A model generated the notes under the pieces. It was given only the letters and a program-made list of their open reading frames with translations. It did no database searches and was not told the origin of the DNA. From Stylonectria norvegica (taxonomy: Eukaryota > Ascomycota > Sordariomycetes > Hypocreales > Nectriaceae): 64,000 nucleotides of DNA. The stretch spans positions 62,001 to 126,000 of the forward strand of contig JAANBC010000012.1 in assembly GCA_014621405.1 (NCBI GenBank), in the 5' to 3' direction. The position numbers and the translations under genes were made by a program. Shown here piece by piece: positions 11,801-24,632 of this stretch (the stretch's first letter is position 1; each line of letters begins with the position of its first letter).

Positions 11801-12286
11801 GAAACTCTCATTGCCTGCTTCACAGCATCTCATCTTGCGCGCCATGGGTAACCGCCACGCATTGATGCTGGCAACGCGCTCTGTGGGGGATGGGGATCTG
11901 GGGAACCTGCCTCTCTCGTGAGCTGGGTTCTGCTGCGCGTGTTAGTCTGGAGAATGGACTCCGCCCGACGACGGTCTGACCTCAAGGATGTCTTCATCAG
12001 TATCACGCCGATCTAGAGGCGGCCGTCTCCTCTGTCGGCGGGCCCGGACAAGCTCGACCCACTGAGGACCACTGAGGACCACCTCGCGCCCGACTACAAA
12101 GTTCGGCCTCATTCTCGGATGGAACCTACTTGCTTTTCTCTTGCATCTCATCTGTCTCTCACACTCCAACAGCCTCCTCCTCCTTCTATTACTACTACAC
12201 ACTACTTGTTCTCCACAAAGCAAAACGGCCCCGAGCCACTCTTCTCTCTTCAGGACTCAACCTGGCTGCTGCCACCTTTTGTTAGC
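8881..12286. other. 3.4-kb stretch without a recognisable gene
   Basis: No frame in this stretch shows a known domain, a coherent set of splice sites or sustained coding character; the longest open frames (for example 10828-11190) look random. A perfect tandem 10-mer, actgaggacc twice, sits at 12061-12080. The last 170 bases before ATG 12287 are CT-rich (tctctcacactcc, cctcctcctcc), which fits a long fungal 5' leader for the amino acid permease. Confidence 0.5.
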
Positions 12287-13795
12287 ATGACGGACAACAT
12301 CACCCACCAAGCTGGCAGGACCTCCTCAGACCGCAAAGAACAAAGCGGCTCAGACATGGACAAGACTGCCTCACACCAACCCTCACGGGACACCATGTTC
12401 GCCGAGCCCGTCAACGGCGAGACGACCGAGATTGGCCACGCCGATCTTGAAAAGCAGAAGGCTGCGCAGGGCGATGCCCACTTCCACCGATTAGGATGGA
12501 AGCGGTTGACCGTCGTCCTCATTGTCGAGGCTATTGCCCTTGGTTGCCTCAGTCTGCCCTCTGCCTTTGCGACTCTTGGCATGGTGGCCGGTGTTATTCT
12601 CTGTGTGGGAATCGGCTTGATCGCCATCTACACCAGTTACATCGTTGGCGAGGTCAAGCTGGCCTACCCTCACGTCTCTCACTACGCTGATGCCGGACAA
12701 CTGATGATGGGCCGCTTTGGCTACGAGCTTGTCGGCGTCATGTTCTCTCTACAGCTGATCTTCCTGGTTGGCTCTCACTGCTTGACCGGCACGATTGCGT
12801 TCCTAAACATCACCGACAACGGAACTTGCTCCCTCGTCTTCGGCGTGGTGTCGGCCATTCTTCTCCTCATCGTCGCTATCCCTCCTTCATTCGCCGAGGT
12901 GGCTATTCTTGGCTATATCGACTTCGTCTCCATTGCCATTGCCATTGGCCTTACAATCATCGCTACAGGCGTCAAGGCCAGCGAGGCTGACGGCGGTATG
13001 TCAAGCGTCGCCTGGTCTGCCTGGCCCAAGGATGATATCAGCTTTACCGAAGCTTTCATCGCCATCACCAACATCGTCTTCGCCTACAGTTTCGCAGTAT
13101 GCCAATTTTCCTTCATGGATGAGATGCACACCCCTGCCGATTTCGTCAAGTCTATCTGGTCTCTCGGACTCATCGAGATCGCCATCTACACTCTCACTGG
13201 CGCTCTCGTCTATGCCTTTGTTGGCCCTGACGTTCGATCGCCCGCCCTTCTTTCTGCTGGCCACCTGATCTCCAAGATCGCCTTCGGCATCGCCCTTCCT
13301 GTTATCTTCATCTCTGGATCAATCAACACCACAGTCGTCGCTCGGTACCTTCATGGACGCATGTTTAAGAACTCTATCATCCGCTACATCAACACCAGGA
13401 TGGGTTGGATTACCTGGTTGGCCCTCATCACCGCCATCACCCTGATCGCCTGGATCATCGCTGAGGCCATCCCCTTCTTTAGCGATCTGCTATCTATCTC
13501 GTCTTCACTCTTCATCTCCGGGTTTACTTTCTACCTACCCGCGATGATGTGGTTCATGCTTCTCCGCAAGGGATCGTGGTACGCTAAGGAGAACCTTCTG
13601 AAGAGCATCGTCAACGGAGTCGTCTTCATCATCGGAATGATTGTTCTCGTAGGCGGCACATACGCTAGCATTGATGACATTGTAAGTTATCATTATTCTC
13701 CATTCACACTTTAAGAGATACTAACTCCTTCTCAGAACCGCCAGTTCAAGGACGGCTCGGTGCGCGGCGTCTTCACGTGCGAGCCAATCGCTTAA
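12287..13795 (+). CDS. Neutral amino acid permease, AAAP family (mtr-like)
   Basis: A plasma-membrane amino acid/proton symporter of the AAAP family (Pfam Aa_trans), closest in character to the Neurospora neutral amino acid permease mtr. Exons 12287-13681 and 13736-13795 give 484 residues. The intron at 13682-13735 has donor ATT|GTAAGT, branch CTAAC and acceptor CTCAG|AAC. A hydrophilic N-tail of about 85 residues precedes roughly eleven hydrophobic segments. The opening core LIVEAIALGCLSLPSAFATL is the family's first helix, and SISSSLFISGFTFYLPAMMW lies near the end. ATG 12287 was preferred over an in-frame ATG at 12119 because the upstream part is CT-rich and low in complexity. The short last exon ends in RGVFTCEPIA, a soluble tail. 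Confidence 0.9.
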
Positions 13796-14943
13796 GCCTG
13801 AAGTTGTTAGAGTATAGTGAACATGGGCGTGTAAGCATTTGCAGCGATTATTGTAATTTAGAACTTCGATCAATGGATACCATTACCGTTTAAAGGAAAA
13901 AACTTCTCCATTGATGTCCGAACATTGTGACTCGTGCATGAAAAGACTTGCGTCGGAAGACTCCTAGTAAGTAACAACATGTCATTTTCGGCACGTCGCC
14001 GTAAGATCTCCGAATGTGTGGAGGAGGCCGGTCGAATTAGCGTCCTCCTACGAGAGGAACTTGCCACTCCGAGTTCCGCTTCGACATCGCCATGGCCCGA
14101 GAAGACTCCCGTGATGCCTCACTTCGTAACCCACACGATGTTTTCAAATTTGGTATATCGTACTCGCTACACCATTTCCCGCAGTTCGAGAGAACCCGTA
14201 GCCCCAGTCGTTCCATATTGAGTACGACTGCTCGTTGCTTGCTGCCTGGTGCGTAGAGCGATGGATGTCGCCCCTCTATGAGATCGTCTTCAAGATCCAC
14301 AATCCTCCAACGAACGAGCGGCAATTAGTACTCGAAAAGGCATCAACGCATCACATCGAAATGCGCGGGAATTATTTCTTCAAGGGATCCTGGCCCGGCA
14401 AGCCCGTGGCCTCTTAGTGCCAGCCAATTGCACCGAGTCGGCCCGCTATTTGGAGTCGCCCGGAATCGGAGAGTTGGAGAATTGGAGAAGCCTGGTAAAC
14501 GTACATCCGCCACCTCGTCACCGCGTCATTGGTTAGAATCTTCGGCAATAAAGCCTTGACAAGCCACGTTCCCGTATAGCTTCCAGGTTCCTTGCTTGAC
14601 GACTCGACTACTTTCTTGAGCTCGTGACCTTTAGATCAGATTAGGATCTTGAAGGAAAGGCTTTCTTGTGGCAGTTCGAAGAGGACGACCGGGACCAAGA
14701 GCAAGCTTGTTCCGTTCATTTTATGTCCGTGACTGTCGAATACGCTCGAGAGCAGGCTGGCACAGATACTCTTCTGAGGGATAATACTTCGAGTCCACTC
14801 GTCAGTCAAATTGGACTTATCGCTGCAGCATGTATAGAAGGAAAAGGGACCAAGAAACGTTAGGTAGGTTTAATAATAAGGACAGATTTCGAACTCCATA
14901 TACATTGAAAACAAAAACCTCCAGTGAAGGGCAGGACTGCATC
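13796..14943. other. Convergent intergenic region, no gene seen
   Basis: A 1.15-kb spacer between two convergent genes. Open frames of about 95 codons overlap on both strands around 13934-14324, but neither has a recognisable domain and they shadow each other. No transposon ends or RNA gene were found. Confidence 0.45.
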
Positions 14944-17900
14944 TCAGATTTGCCACGACTCCCTCCAACTTCCAATGCATTTCGCAATCAACTTCCGCCG
15001 AATCACATCAAATCCAGCATCCAGAACCGGACTTCTCAATTGAGTTTTCGCCATATCAAACTCAAGTCCCTTCCGTCCCGGAGCATCGTTGTCATACTTG
15101 TTCGCAAAGAACTCTGCGAGCTTGATTGCCGGGTTCTTTTCCGGGTCTTGTTCGCCTTCCTTCAACCGTCGAATCCACTCGCGTTGGCTGACGTCTTCGA
15201 AAACCAACCCAGCAGCCCGTAGCGCCGGCAGTAAATCCTCGTTCCATCTGAAGGTCACGCTATTCTGCACATGGTACACCACCTCTGGACCGTCCACGTC
15301 TGTTGATGTTGCAGAGCGTGAGTTCCCAACTCCGCTGAGCTCAATGCATGCACTTGCGCACACATCGACAGGAAGCCAACTTGGGTGCTCATCGAGTCTG
15401 GGCAGTGCTCCAAGGACAGTTGCTGTGCGTAGAAGCAATGGAATGGCTTCTGTCGCATTCCAAATACCGTGGATGGAGTCACCAACCATTTGCCCTGCTC
15501 GTAACACTCGAGCGTTCATGCCAGTTTGCTTCGCCGCCGCAGTGATAATATGCTCTGCTACCCATTTGCTGCGAGCGTAGCCCATGTCCTGCGCGTGTGC
15601 AGGGTTTTCCAGAACAGTCTCGGGGATACGAGCCGGCAATGGCGTCGCAGCCGCAGCAGAGATTGAGGACACAAACGCTAGACGCGCTGGTCTATCAAAC
15701 GGGACTGACAAACAAAGGTTGAGAAGATTCCGAAGGCCAGCGATCTGATGCTTCTCGAAAGAAGCAACGCCGATGTTGAAGTTGACGGCCCACGCAGAGT
15801 GAATCACCGTAGACAGCGACTTTCGCAATCCCTCAAAGATGAGAGGGCCGAGACCCAAGTCTGGGTAGCTCAAATCAGACGGAAGGGCAACAATCTTGTC
15901 CAATGAAGAAATCGGTAGGTTTCGCAATGATAGGGCTGACAGGACTCGTTGACGTGCTGCAGGTACACTTGAAGCGCGAACCAGACAGTAGATATATCGA
16001 ACGTGAGGTAGGGGCAGAAGCTGGGAGAGAATATGAGCGCCCAGAGATCCCGTTGAACCTGTTAGAAGCTGTCTTATAGTTAGGATGTGTACCTGAAAGC
16101 TGAAGCGATGGAAGAATTAAACATACCACAACTTCTCCTTCAGGAGTCTCTTTCCCCGGCGTAAAAGGCTCAAAGCTTGAGTACTTCGCAATCAACCTCT
16201 TCATGATATCAATCTCATCTTCGATATCAGCCTCAGTGCCGTTGGACAACGAAACCAGAAACTTCGAGAGCTGTGCAATAGTTGGGTGCTCGAAGATGAC
16301 ATTGCTGCTCAGCACTTGTCCCCCCAAGTGAATTTCGCGCATGATCCGCCCACGAGCCGTGATGGCCTGAAGACTGTCTGCACCAGCGGCGAAAAAGTCG
16401 ATATCCAGATCAATGCTGGTTTGCAGCGTCTCGGTCAGCAGTTCTGTAAGGTATAACTCCATTTCCTCTTGGTCTAGTCTTCGCGTGGCGCCGGTACTCT
16501 CGTCAGGAGTCTCAAATCGGGTATACAAGGAGGTGATAAGTTCTGAGAATTTGCTGAAACAAGCGGCCCGAATGACAGTCCCCTTGTCGGTCTGGGGATA
16601 CTCTGTCCCGTGGTCGAGAATCTCAACCATTTCCAGAGGGACCTTTGCGAACTTTTCTGTGTTCTCGTTCGCCTTCTGTATCGTTGGCTTCAACTCGCTG
16701 AAAAGCTCCTCTTTGCTCGTGTGTTTTGCTTTGTCGCTGGGAACGATGAGAAGCCCGGGAAACGCTTGGCCGATTCCGAAAACAAGACATTCTTTGACTA
16801 ATTCGTTTTGACGAATTTGGTGCTCGTAAGGCACTGGGAGGACCTTTTCGCCGTTGACCAGCGTTACGCGGTCATCGAGGCGCCCAACATATTTCCACAT
16901 GCCAGGGGATGTCGGATGGGGCGAAAAAGTGTCGCGAGTGTGAAAGGAGTTTGGCGGGTTCTCGGAATTAGACAGAAGCTTAGTAGGCAGGCCGTCCAGT
17001 ACCAATAACTCGAAAATACCATCGGTGATGGGCTCAAAGCTGAGATATGGCTTCGCCTTGTCGAGTGGCCGCAGGTAATTCCAAGCTAGATCCCCCTCCG
17101 CTCGATCTGAAGTCATGAGTTGCCCCATCTCAGTTCTACGTTCAAGTTAGCTACGTCAGTTGCGTAAGTGATGGTGATGTATAGGATGCTTACGCTCCAT
17201 AGTGCCCCACGATATATACGCCTTCACGAACAAGCAGGTCTCCCAGCTCATCAGGACAGCTACTTCCGCCGAAAAGGACCAGCTTGGCCGTTCTCAACTG
17301 CGCAATGCCTTCTTCTGTCTCAGAAAGTACTTTCAAGGCGTAAGGTACGCAGTGAAAGCTCTCGAATTTGGCCGATTTCATAGCCTGGACCATGTTTGCA
17401 TTTGTCAGGGGTAGACTTGCGCTATAAATACTCGTCTGCTTTCCAGATACCATGCCGCGGAAGAGAGTGCATAGGCCATGGTTGTGAAATAACGGCAGCG
17501 TGACAAACGCCCGCATGCCACTTCCGAGAGCATAGTTGCTGAGACATGCGCGATGCGTCTGGAATATGGGTTTAGGTAGACCAGTACTACCTGATGAGTG
17601 TACCACAAATGATATGCAGTCTTCTTCGTTGACTAATTCTGTCTGGCGTTGAAAACGGCTGTGGGACGATGGTGGCCGGCCATATGCTGACATTTCCGGC
17701 ACTGGAAACGTATCAAGCTCATACTGCTGCTGAATGTCGTTGACAGTACTCGTAAAGTTGGGAGCAACAAGGATCTTGTGACAGTTCGTCTTCTTGAGAA
17801 GTGAAATGTATGCATCTGTGTGGAGTCTGTTCGAAAGAAACATGACAGCGAAGCCCATGCGGGACAAGGCGAACAGTGTGACCACATAGTCAAGATTCGA

Positions 17901-18261
17901 CGGGCCAAGCAAAGCTACGACCTCGCTAGACAAGGACTTCCTCTCCTAGCCACAATTAGCAGATACTAGAGATACTTTGGAGATATTTTACCTTTGGTTT
18001 CAAGCCCAGAGAAGCAAGTCCCTTGGCCGCCTCATCCGCAAATCTATCCAAATCCCGGGCCGTGTACTCTGCCCACGGACTTCCAGCCGCCTCGGACGAG
18101 GGATAACATATCAAAGGTAGGTCTGGAATTCTTCTTGCTTGATGTAAGAGGAGATCGTTGATGCTATTTATTTCCTCTTCGTGGATCGTGGACGCGTCCA
18201 CTGCTTCGGCTTGACCTAAGCCAGGGACAGGAAGAGCTGAAGTGACTTCTGCAGTAGACAT
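14944..18261 (-). CDS. Adenylate-forming reductase, A-T-R (NRPS-like)
   Basis: A stand-alone NRPS-like enzyme that should activate a carboxylic acid as its AMP ester, load it on a phosphopantetheine arm and reduce it with NADPH to an aldehyde or alcohol. Four exons, 18261-17992, 17945-17194, 17135-16127 and 16068-14944, give 1051 residues; introns are 46, 58 and 58 bp with good donors and acceptors. Adenylation motifs are visible: VVHSSGSTGLPKPI (A3), GHYGATEMGQ (A5) and YVGRLDDRVTLVNGEKVLP (A7). The carrier motif is FFAAGADSLQA with its pantetheine Ser near residue 595. The reductase has LTGSTGSLGAHIL (NADPH loop) and the catalytic pair in GYARSKWVAEH. There is no condensation domain. No tailoring enzymes adjoin it, so the substrate is unknown. 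Lys2-type aminoadipate reductase is unlikely because that enzyme is longer and has a different adenylation start. Confidence 0.92.
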
Positions 18262-20388
18262 GATGAATGACAGTATCAACACTCGACAATAACCCTGAGC
18301 AGTAGCGAATCGTAGCAAATTATGTATCGAGTTTGTGACTTTTGTGACATCTTATTCGAACCGATGAATGCTTGCTATGCGACAATGGGTTGAGGGGGCA
18401 TTCTTCATCCGGTGGTCTTTTCCGAGCCGTCGGAAAAGGAAGTTATCCGAAGCATATACCACCCATCGGATATTTCGAATACTCGGAACTTTTGCCGAGT
18501 CTGCAAACCGTCGATTACGCAACATATTGGTAGCTCATTACTGACATTGTTGGCTGATGGACTTACGGTCTCTCTACGTTGATGTTTGCTCGCATATTTC
18601 GTATGCGTATATTACTGTCTTTGAGAAGATTTGGCCCTCTCAAAGGAGCATCTATGTCTGGTACGCTGTTTTCATCTCCTACGTTCTAATATCTCTCATA
18701 GCTATTTCTCCGTCGAATAATTGAGTCCCTCCAATTATGACTCAGTTGTACCACCAGGTTTCGAGCTGCACGTTGAGCTGTACGCGAATAATAGTGAGAA
18801 CTGCTCTGTCCGATCTCGTCGCAGGGCTGTAATTCAAGAACTTAATCCACTTTTTGGCAGCTATCGTCAAATGAGGGATCTAAACCAAGTCCAAGCGACA
18901 GGTCTCGAAGGCCGCTTCACTCTCGGTACAGTGCACTGTGTCCTGCGAGAGGCACCTACATCAACTGCCGAGCAAAAGGGACCTGAAGGAAATACGCTAC
19001 CATGAAACGACATAATCTTTGCATCCAAACAATTGGTTGGGCGTAGCGCCGTCCCCTCTTGATCACCTTCCACTTCTGGACTGTTATGAAAGGTAGATCT
19101 ATACCTGGGAGTGCTGACCGAATACTGTAAGATACTGTATTACCAACAAGGTTGAGTCCCATCTTTACAAATTAAGGCTTGGAAGCGGCCGCCATCAAGA
19201 AAGATCTGGGGAATCCGGGGAATCTGGGGCGAGAACGAGGCTAGCAGTAGCATCAATAGTTGAATCCTAGCGCCTATTTTCGCCAACGCCCGAATCCTTC
19301 CAAGTCTTCGATCCATGCATTCAACCCAAGTACCGACGATTTACTACCCCGATCCGGAAATCAGGTCTGGTAGGATGTTACAGCGCGCCTCCCGCCTCAA
19401 CGCCATACGTGGCAATTGAGATGATCAGGAAGAAATCCCCAGCCTCACGCATGTGAAAAACTAGGAGTCTGGACCTCGAGGTAAGAATAGTCTTGCTCGG
19501 CCTTATTCTATATCTCCGTAACCCCTTGCCTTCAAGCTGTGTACGGGCCGTAACCAGTGGGGGTAAAGCGTGAGGGGAACCATGCATATGCATGAAAGCA
19601 TGGCAACTGACCTTGAATTGCAGTCTACATGTACGCGGCCTCGGGGGATGTTACCCTGATATCCTGGTAATCCGCAGGATGCCAAGGATATCGTGCCAAG
19701 GTTCGATCGTACATCGACGACTCACGTGGAGGGATTTGAATGCAATAGCTTCCCTAGTCAGTGCTTGATTCGAAGCCCATTCCGCCTTTGCAAAAGATCC
19801 AACAAGCAGGGCGGAATTTAGTACTTGGGGGCTCTACGGGCGTCCGCGCGACGTCAGCCCCAAGGATGGGAAGGGTAAAACATTGCGGAGATGTAACGGC
19901 ATCTCGGCATCGTCTACTGCATATCGGCATCTTCTACTGCATGTCTCAGGACAGAAGTAAGTCCGCATCTTGCTTGCTGAGATCTACAGGGACGGGCGTG
20001 AGACATGCCAAGACGTGTAGAGGTGGTGGAGGTCTCGTCACCCCGTGTAAGTGAGTTGAGCCACGAATACGCATCATCATGAATAACTTTGATTAACACG
20101 TCGCTTACAAGCCTTGGAGCAGCGAGTGGCCATCTATGCACTGTTTGCAGGTCACATGTGCTTTTCGGAGGATTTCTTATTTGAACTATTTTGAAGTTCT
20201 AAATATCAGTAGACGACATGCGGGTCAACTTAAAAGCAATTGAGAAACTCATATCCTCGCCAGCTCATGTAACATAAACAACAAATTTTGAGTTCACTAC
20301 ATATCTTTGCTAGTACATGTCGTAGCTGTTAACACATTCCTGTCATAAGTTCAGTCAATGGCCCCATGGTATTATCCTCCCTACTAGC
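18262..20388. other. Intergenic, no gene seen, one short tandem repeat
   Basis: This 2.1-kb stretch includes the promoter of the adenylate-forming reductase and the 3' flank of the bicupin gene. Open frames here (for example 18721-19005) lack recognisable domains. An imperfect 20-bp tandem duplication, tcggcatc(g/t)tctactgcat, lies at 19904-19943. Confidence 0.45.
19904..19943. repeat. Imperfect 20-bp tandem repeat, two units
   Basis: Units 19904-19923 and 19924-19943 differ at two positions only. They lie in non-coding DNA. No function is suggested. Confidence 0.6.
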
Positions 20389-22021
20389 TTAGAGATCCCC
20401 GGTAGAATCCTCGCCCTGACCCTCAGACTTAGCAGAGTCAGGCTTTGTGATGGCATTGTTGTCAGCATCCTTGACCTTATCCCAGAATAACTTGCCATTT
20501 TCAGGGTCATTGGCGAAGAGAGTGTCGATGACCTGCCTCTTGGGAGTATCGCCCATCCACTGGAACAACGAGATGTCCCGGAATTGGTCAGCTTTGAAGA
20601 CTTCAAGCATCTCAATCGGCTCGTCGCCAATATTTTCGACAAAATGTCCCATGTTCCGAGGCACGATGCCGACATCCCCTGGACCGTAGTCGAAAGTTCT
20701 GGCATTGCCCTCCGCGGCAAAGATGGTTACCCTAGCACGGCCCTTGATGAAGAACGACCACTCGTCGGCGGTAGGATGCCAGTGCATCTCACGGATTGCT
20801 CCAGGCTCAATAATAGCATGGGCGGCAGCAATGGTTTTGGAGATGGGGAAGTTAAGAGAATCCGTGATTCGAACCTGACCACCACCATTCGTGCTGTTCA
20901 GCGGCTCTTGTTCAAGCATTCTGTGGGTGAAGTTGTGCTTTGATTTCTTCACCTTCTTTCCCCTTGGCTCTTCATCGTCAATGGAGCCTGGGTTGGTGCC
21001 TTTGAAGATGTACTTCTCTCCGGCAGGAATATTCGCAAAGACCTCGGGAGCCAAGTTGAAGTTCTTTGCAATCACAGACTTGGGGGTATGGGCTACATAG
21101 GTTAGCCGAGAACGACATTTTGAGTCATCAATACGTACCAAGCCAATCTGACAGGATGAAGGTCGACTCTTCGGAAAAGCTTCCATCATCGAAGATGATC
21201 AGAAACTCAGTCCCGTTCTCACTAAGACCTTGGAGAGAGTGAGGTACGCCGCTAGGGAAATACTTTCTTTTGGTCAGTCTTGCAACGAAAAGGGGTCCAT
21301 GAGAGGGAGTTTCAAAGAAGCAGTCCCTCTGAGAGATAACTCACCCAAAGATCTCCCTTCTTCAAGTCATCGATGAAATTGCCACCCTCATAGTCAAGGG
21401 CTGTAACTCGGACTTCACCATCGAGGACGTAGGCCCATTCGGCTTCTTTGTGCCAGTGGAGCTCACGGATGACACCCTCTCCGAGGCGCATATTTACACC
21501 TGCTAGCTCAACACTCGTGCCCAGCTCGTTGATAGTAGTCTGTCGAGTCCACCCTCCATCCTACGACTTGTTAAAACTGCTGGGCGACAAAGTTTCGGCT
21601 TGAATCACTCAAATGCGTAACAACTTACTTCAATGCGGATGTGAGAGTCAGCGAAGCTCCACCGCATATTGGCCATGTTTCCATGGTCAGTGCCTGGGGG
21701 GCGAACGAGATCTGGGTTCTGTCGAGATCGTTCCTTATTCCAAGGACCTAGGACAGAGGCACCAAGTCCGTTGCGCCATGGTAGAGGATCCAATTCATCC
21801 CCAACTGAATCAATCGGAGAATCAATAGGATCTTTGTGACCTGGCGTGTAGGGATCTTTCTGGCCTGTCTTGAAGGGAAGTCGCTTGCCTCCAGATACAC
21901 TGCGATAATTGTCAGGCAACCCCAGGCCGTTCATAAGACGCTGGCGAGGGCTGTCTTGCACGGGTACACCGGCACAGCCCTCCAACATGAGGCTGACACC
22001 CAAAAGGAGTTGCAGATGCAT
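20389..22021 (-). CDS. Secreted bicupin, oxalate decarboxylase type
   Basis: A two-domain cupin of the oxalate decarboxylase/oxidase family, Mn-dependent enzymes that break oxalate to formate and CO2. Four exons, 22021-21629, 21560-21345, 21262-21139 and 21092-20389, give 478 residues; introns are 68, 82 and 46 bp. The first 20 residues (MHLQLLLGVSLMLEGCAGVP) look like a signal peptide. Metal ligands are visible in both cupins: RELHWHKEAEW with a later PHSLQG in the first, and REMHWHPTADEW with GHFVENIG in the second. A proline- and aspartate-rich linker precedes the first cupin, and the C-tail is acidic. It is divergent from the DUF1275 gene at 22599 over a 577-bp promoter. Oxalate use is by family; other bicupin substrates cannot be excluded. 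Confidence 0.9.
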
Positions 22022-22598
22022 GTTGCTAATAGGCTAGATACGAGGTGGGAGGTGTTACTTGTCGATATGTGTGGGTATCGCTCGTTTGGTCAAGCACCTT
22101 GCTTTATAGGATGAAGAAGCGGTAGAGAGAACAGGTCCTATAAAGTAGACGGTACAGTGACGGTGTCCGAAGCACAGTACATGCATATGAATCTTAAACA
22201 CGGCACGAATCCTGCCGTATAATCCAGTCGTCATCCCGATCTCCGATTCCGAGCGAGGGCCGAGTCTTCCCCATCCGGCAGCTTGCTCGACGAGGTCACA
22301 TTCGAAACGCGGGGTATTCTCTAGTATCCAGGTACTCTCCCTAGCTCTAACAATAGCTTGAGTGATCGGATACTTGATTGGAAGACCGTCCGGGGAAGAC
22401 GGAATGTTCGGCGCCAACTGTGCTTGGTTGACGAGGTTGACGAGGTACTGTGCCAAGGGGTATAAGCGCTAAACACGATCGGATCTGTACCTTGGCCGAT
22501 TGAACTAGAAATAGACCTCAAGAAACACCGACGGAACAGAGAAGTAACATTCTAAGATTCTGCTTCTTCCCAGGCCGTTACTACGTATACTGCATAAC
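22022..22598. promoter_or_regulatory. Shared divergent promoter, bicupin and DUF1275 genes
   Basis: This 577-bp spacer separates two divergent start codons and must contain both promoters. A gtataag element lies at 22459-22465 on the plus strand, about 135 bp before ATG 22599. No regulator site could be named. Confidence 0.4.
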
Positions 22599-23497
22599 AT
22601 GTCTCAACCACCGCTTTCAAACTCATACGGAACTGTCGACAATGCTGTGGCAGAAACCGGCACAAACGGCATCCACGGTGAAGAGGGTCAACCCCTGCTT
22701 GGTAGGAAGCTGCAAGTCACTTCCTGGTGGCGGAGGAAGATGGGAGTTGATGTTCGACGTAACTGGTCGGACATCGTATTGTTGGCCTGCTATGTGATCA
22801 CAGGGATACTAGACAGCGCTTCCATCTCGACGTGGGGAGCTTTCGTTTCCATGCAGACTGGTAAGTGCATCTGATTTTGCCACCCAACTCTTTGCTGGCA
22901 TGATACCTAACAAGAGGCACAGGCAATACTGTCTATGTCGGCTTGGGTCCCTCAGCTGGTACCAATCGTTGGAAGAAGTCTGGCATCTCCATTCTATCCT
23001 TCTGTGTCGGGTCGTTTTTCTTCAGCCGGCTCCATCGACTTATATCTCCTTCGCCAAAACGCAGATGGGTTCTCTGCTTCTCGTTTTTCATCCAGACGTT
23101 GTTCATCGTGGCAGCAGCGTCTATCGTGACGTGGGGTCCACAAGGATCAGGACCAGATGACGTTCCCTGGTATGTTCTTGTACCAATGGGCCTTTTGGCT
23201 TTTCAGAGTTGCGGTCAAGCGGTTGCCAGTCGAGCCTTGAAATACAACGCTCTTACTAGTGTCGTCTTGACAAGTATATACTGCGATTTATTCTCCGACG
23301 CCCAGCTGTTCGAGAACTTGTTCGTCAATGTGGAAAGAAACCAAAGAGTCGCGGCACCTTCTCTGCTCTTGACGGGAGCTTTGTTGGGTGGTTTTATCGC
23401 GAAAAGTGCATTGGGGACAGCGGGAGCACTATGGATAGCAGCGTCTTTCAAGTTGGTAATAGTTATTACATGGGGCTTATGGCCTTCCGACAGCTGA
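22599..23497 (+). CDS. DUF1275 (YoaK family) membrane protein
   Basis: The protein is a predicted integral membrane protein of the DUF1275/YoaK family, whose function is not established. Exons 22599-22860 and 22923-23497 give 278 residues. The intron at 22861-22922 has donor ACTG|GTAAGT and acceptor GCACAG|GC, and the join makes the conserved MQTGNTVYVGLG stretch. A polar tail of about 60 residues precedes DIVLLACYVITGILDSASIS, the first helix and family hallmark; five or six more hydrophobic segments follow, ending LWIAASFKLVIVITWGLWP. It shares a promoter with the secreted bicupin but nothing else ties it to oxalate metabolism. Confidence 0.88.
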
Positions 23498-24632
23498 AAA
23501 CAGACTTCGCCAAAGGCCTGAGGAAGGCAATCTTCTGCACGTCTGGATATCTGGCTTTCCATAAAAACGGAATCTATGTCCTGGAGTACACAAAGGCATT
23601 CTCCAGAGGGATATACTCAGAGGACTGTCAATGGATGGAGGACTACAATATCAACGAACGACATGTCTCTTGTTTGTCTTGCCAACAGGTTGAGCTATCT
23701 AAGCATTATCAATCCCGCTTCAACCTACAGAATAAGACACAAGCAGTTTCGGACTTCGATTCAATCCTGCTTATTCTATGTACCTACTGGTTCTATCATC
23801 TATTACTGTATGATCTACCCTCAAATCGTAACCACTGTAGACGTTAGATAACGCACCATGCTCACCTGCCTAAACTGAAGAGTACTCTGAAATAAGCACT
23901 CAATCTAGCTATCTCCATCAGATACTAACCAAATCTTCATTGGTTTGTGTATTATCTCGCATATCGACCAAACCAATCGAACATGGATCACGACGCGGGG
24001 GAACCATCGCCGTCACACCTACCCCCCTTTCCAACGGACGCGTGATCAATAAACGATCACACAAACACTCACCTACGACCATGAACTACTATCAGCACTA
24101 AGCTACATTCATCTTGAGGTAACATTCCCATTCGCGACCTATTTTAGGTTCTGTTGACTGCCACTCACCCTACACCACCTTGCCTCTTCGAAAACGGAGT
24201 TGGACACCCGTAACAGGTATCCGGACACCCTCACACTCAAACAAGGCCAACTATATTGTTTTCAAACCCCTCTTTTGAATAGCTCTGATGATCCCGAAGA
24301 CCGAAGGATCGCCTGGAGACGCAGGTTGAGGCCTGGTGATAAGTGTCGTACCTGCAATGCGGTCACATCCTTCTTGTACCCGCTACATCCTGTGAGTTTC
24401 AGAACAATGCGTGATGCAGTGTGTCTCAGCAATACCACTACAGAGGCTAGCCTTCGGCTGATGAGTGTGAGGTCAAACTATCTACCTTGTTGGCGTACTA
24501 GGAGAGCTCGCTTATATTAGTTCGCGGAACTTCCCTTGAGCTCACCACCGTTGCTTCCGTTTTTACAACGAGGCTCAGTCTTCGCTTCTTCCTCATCTCA
24601 TTCCACTTACATCAATAAAACCTTCCACCATT
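23498..24632. other. Intergenic, no gene seen
   Basis: About 1.1 kb between two tandem plus-strand genes. The open frames found here are not continued by splice sites. The last 100 bases before ATG 24633 are rich in tt/ct runs and end in ccaccATTATG-like context, fitting a leader of the sulfate permease. Confidence 0.45.

Noticed and set aside
14037..14324. 95-codon frames on both strands between the permease and the adenylate-forming reductase
   Set aside because: They overlap each other, lack domains and have no joining exons.
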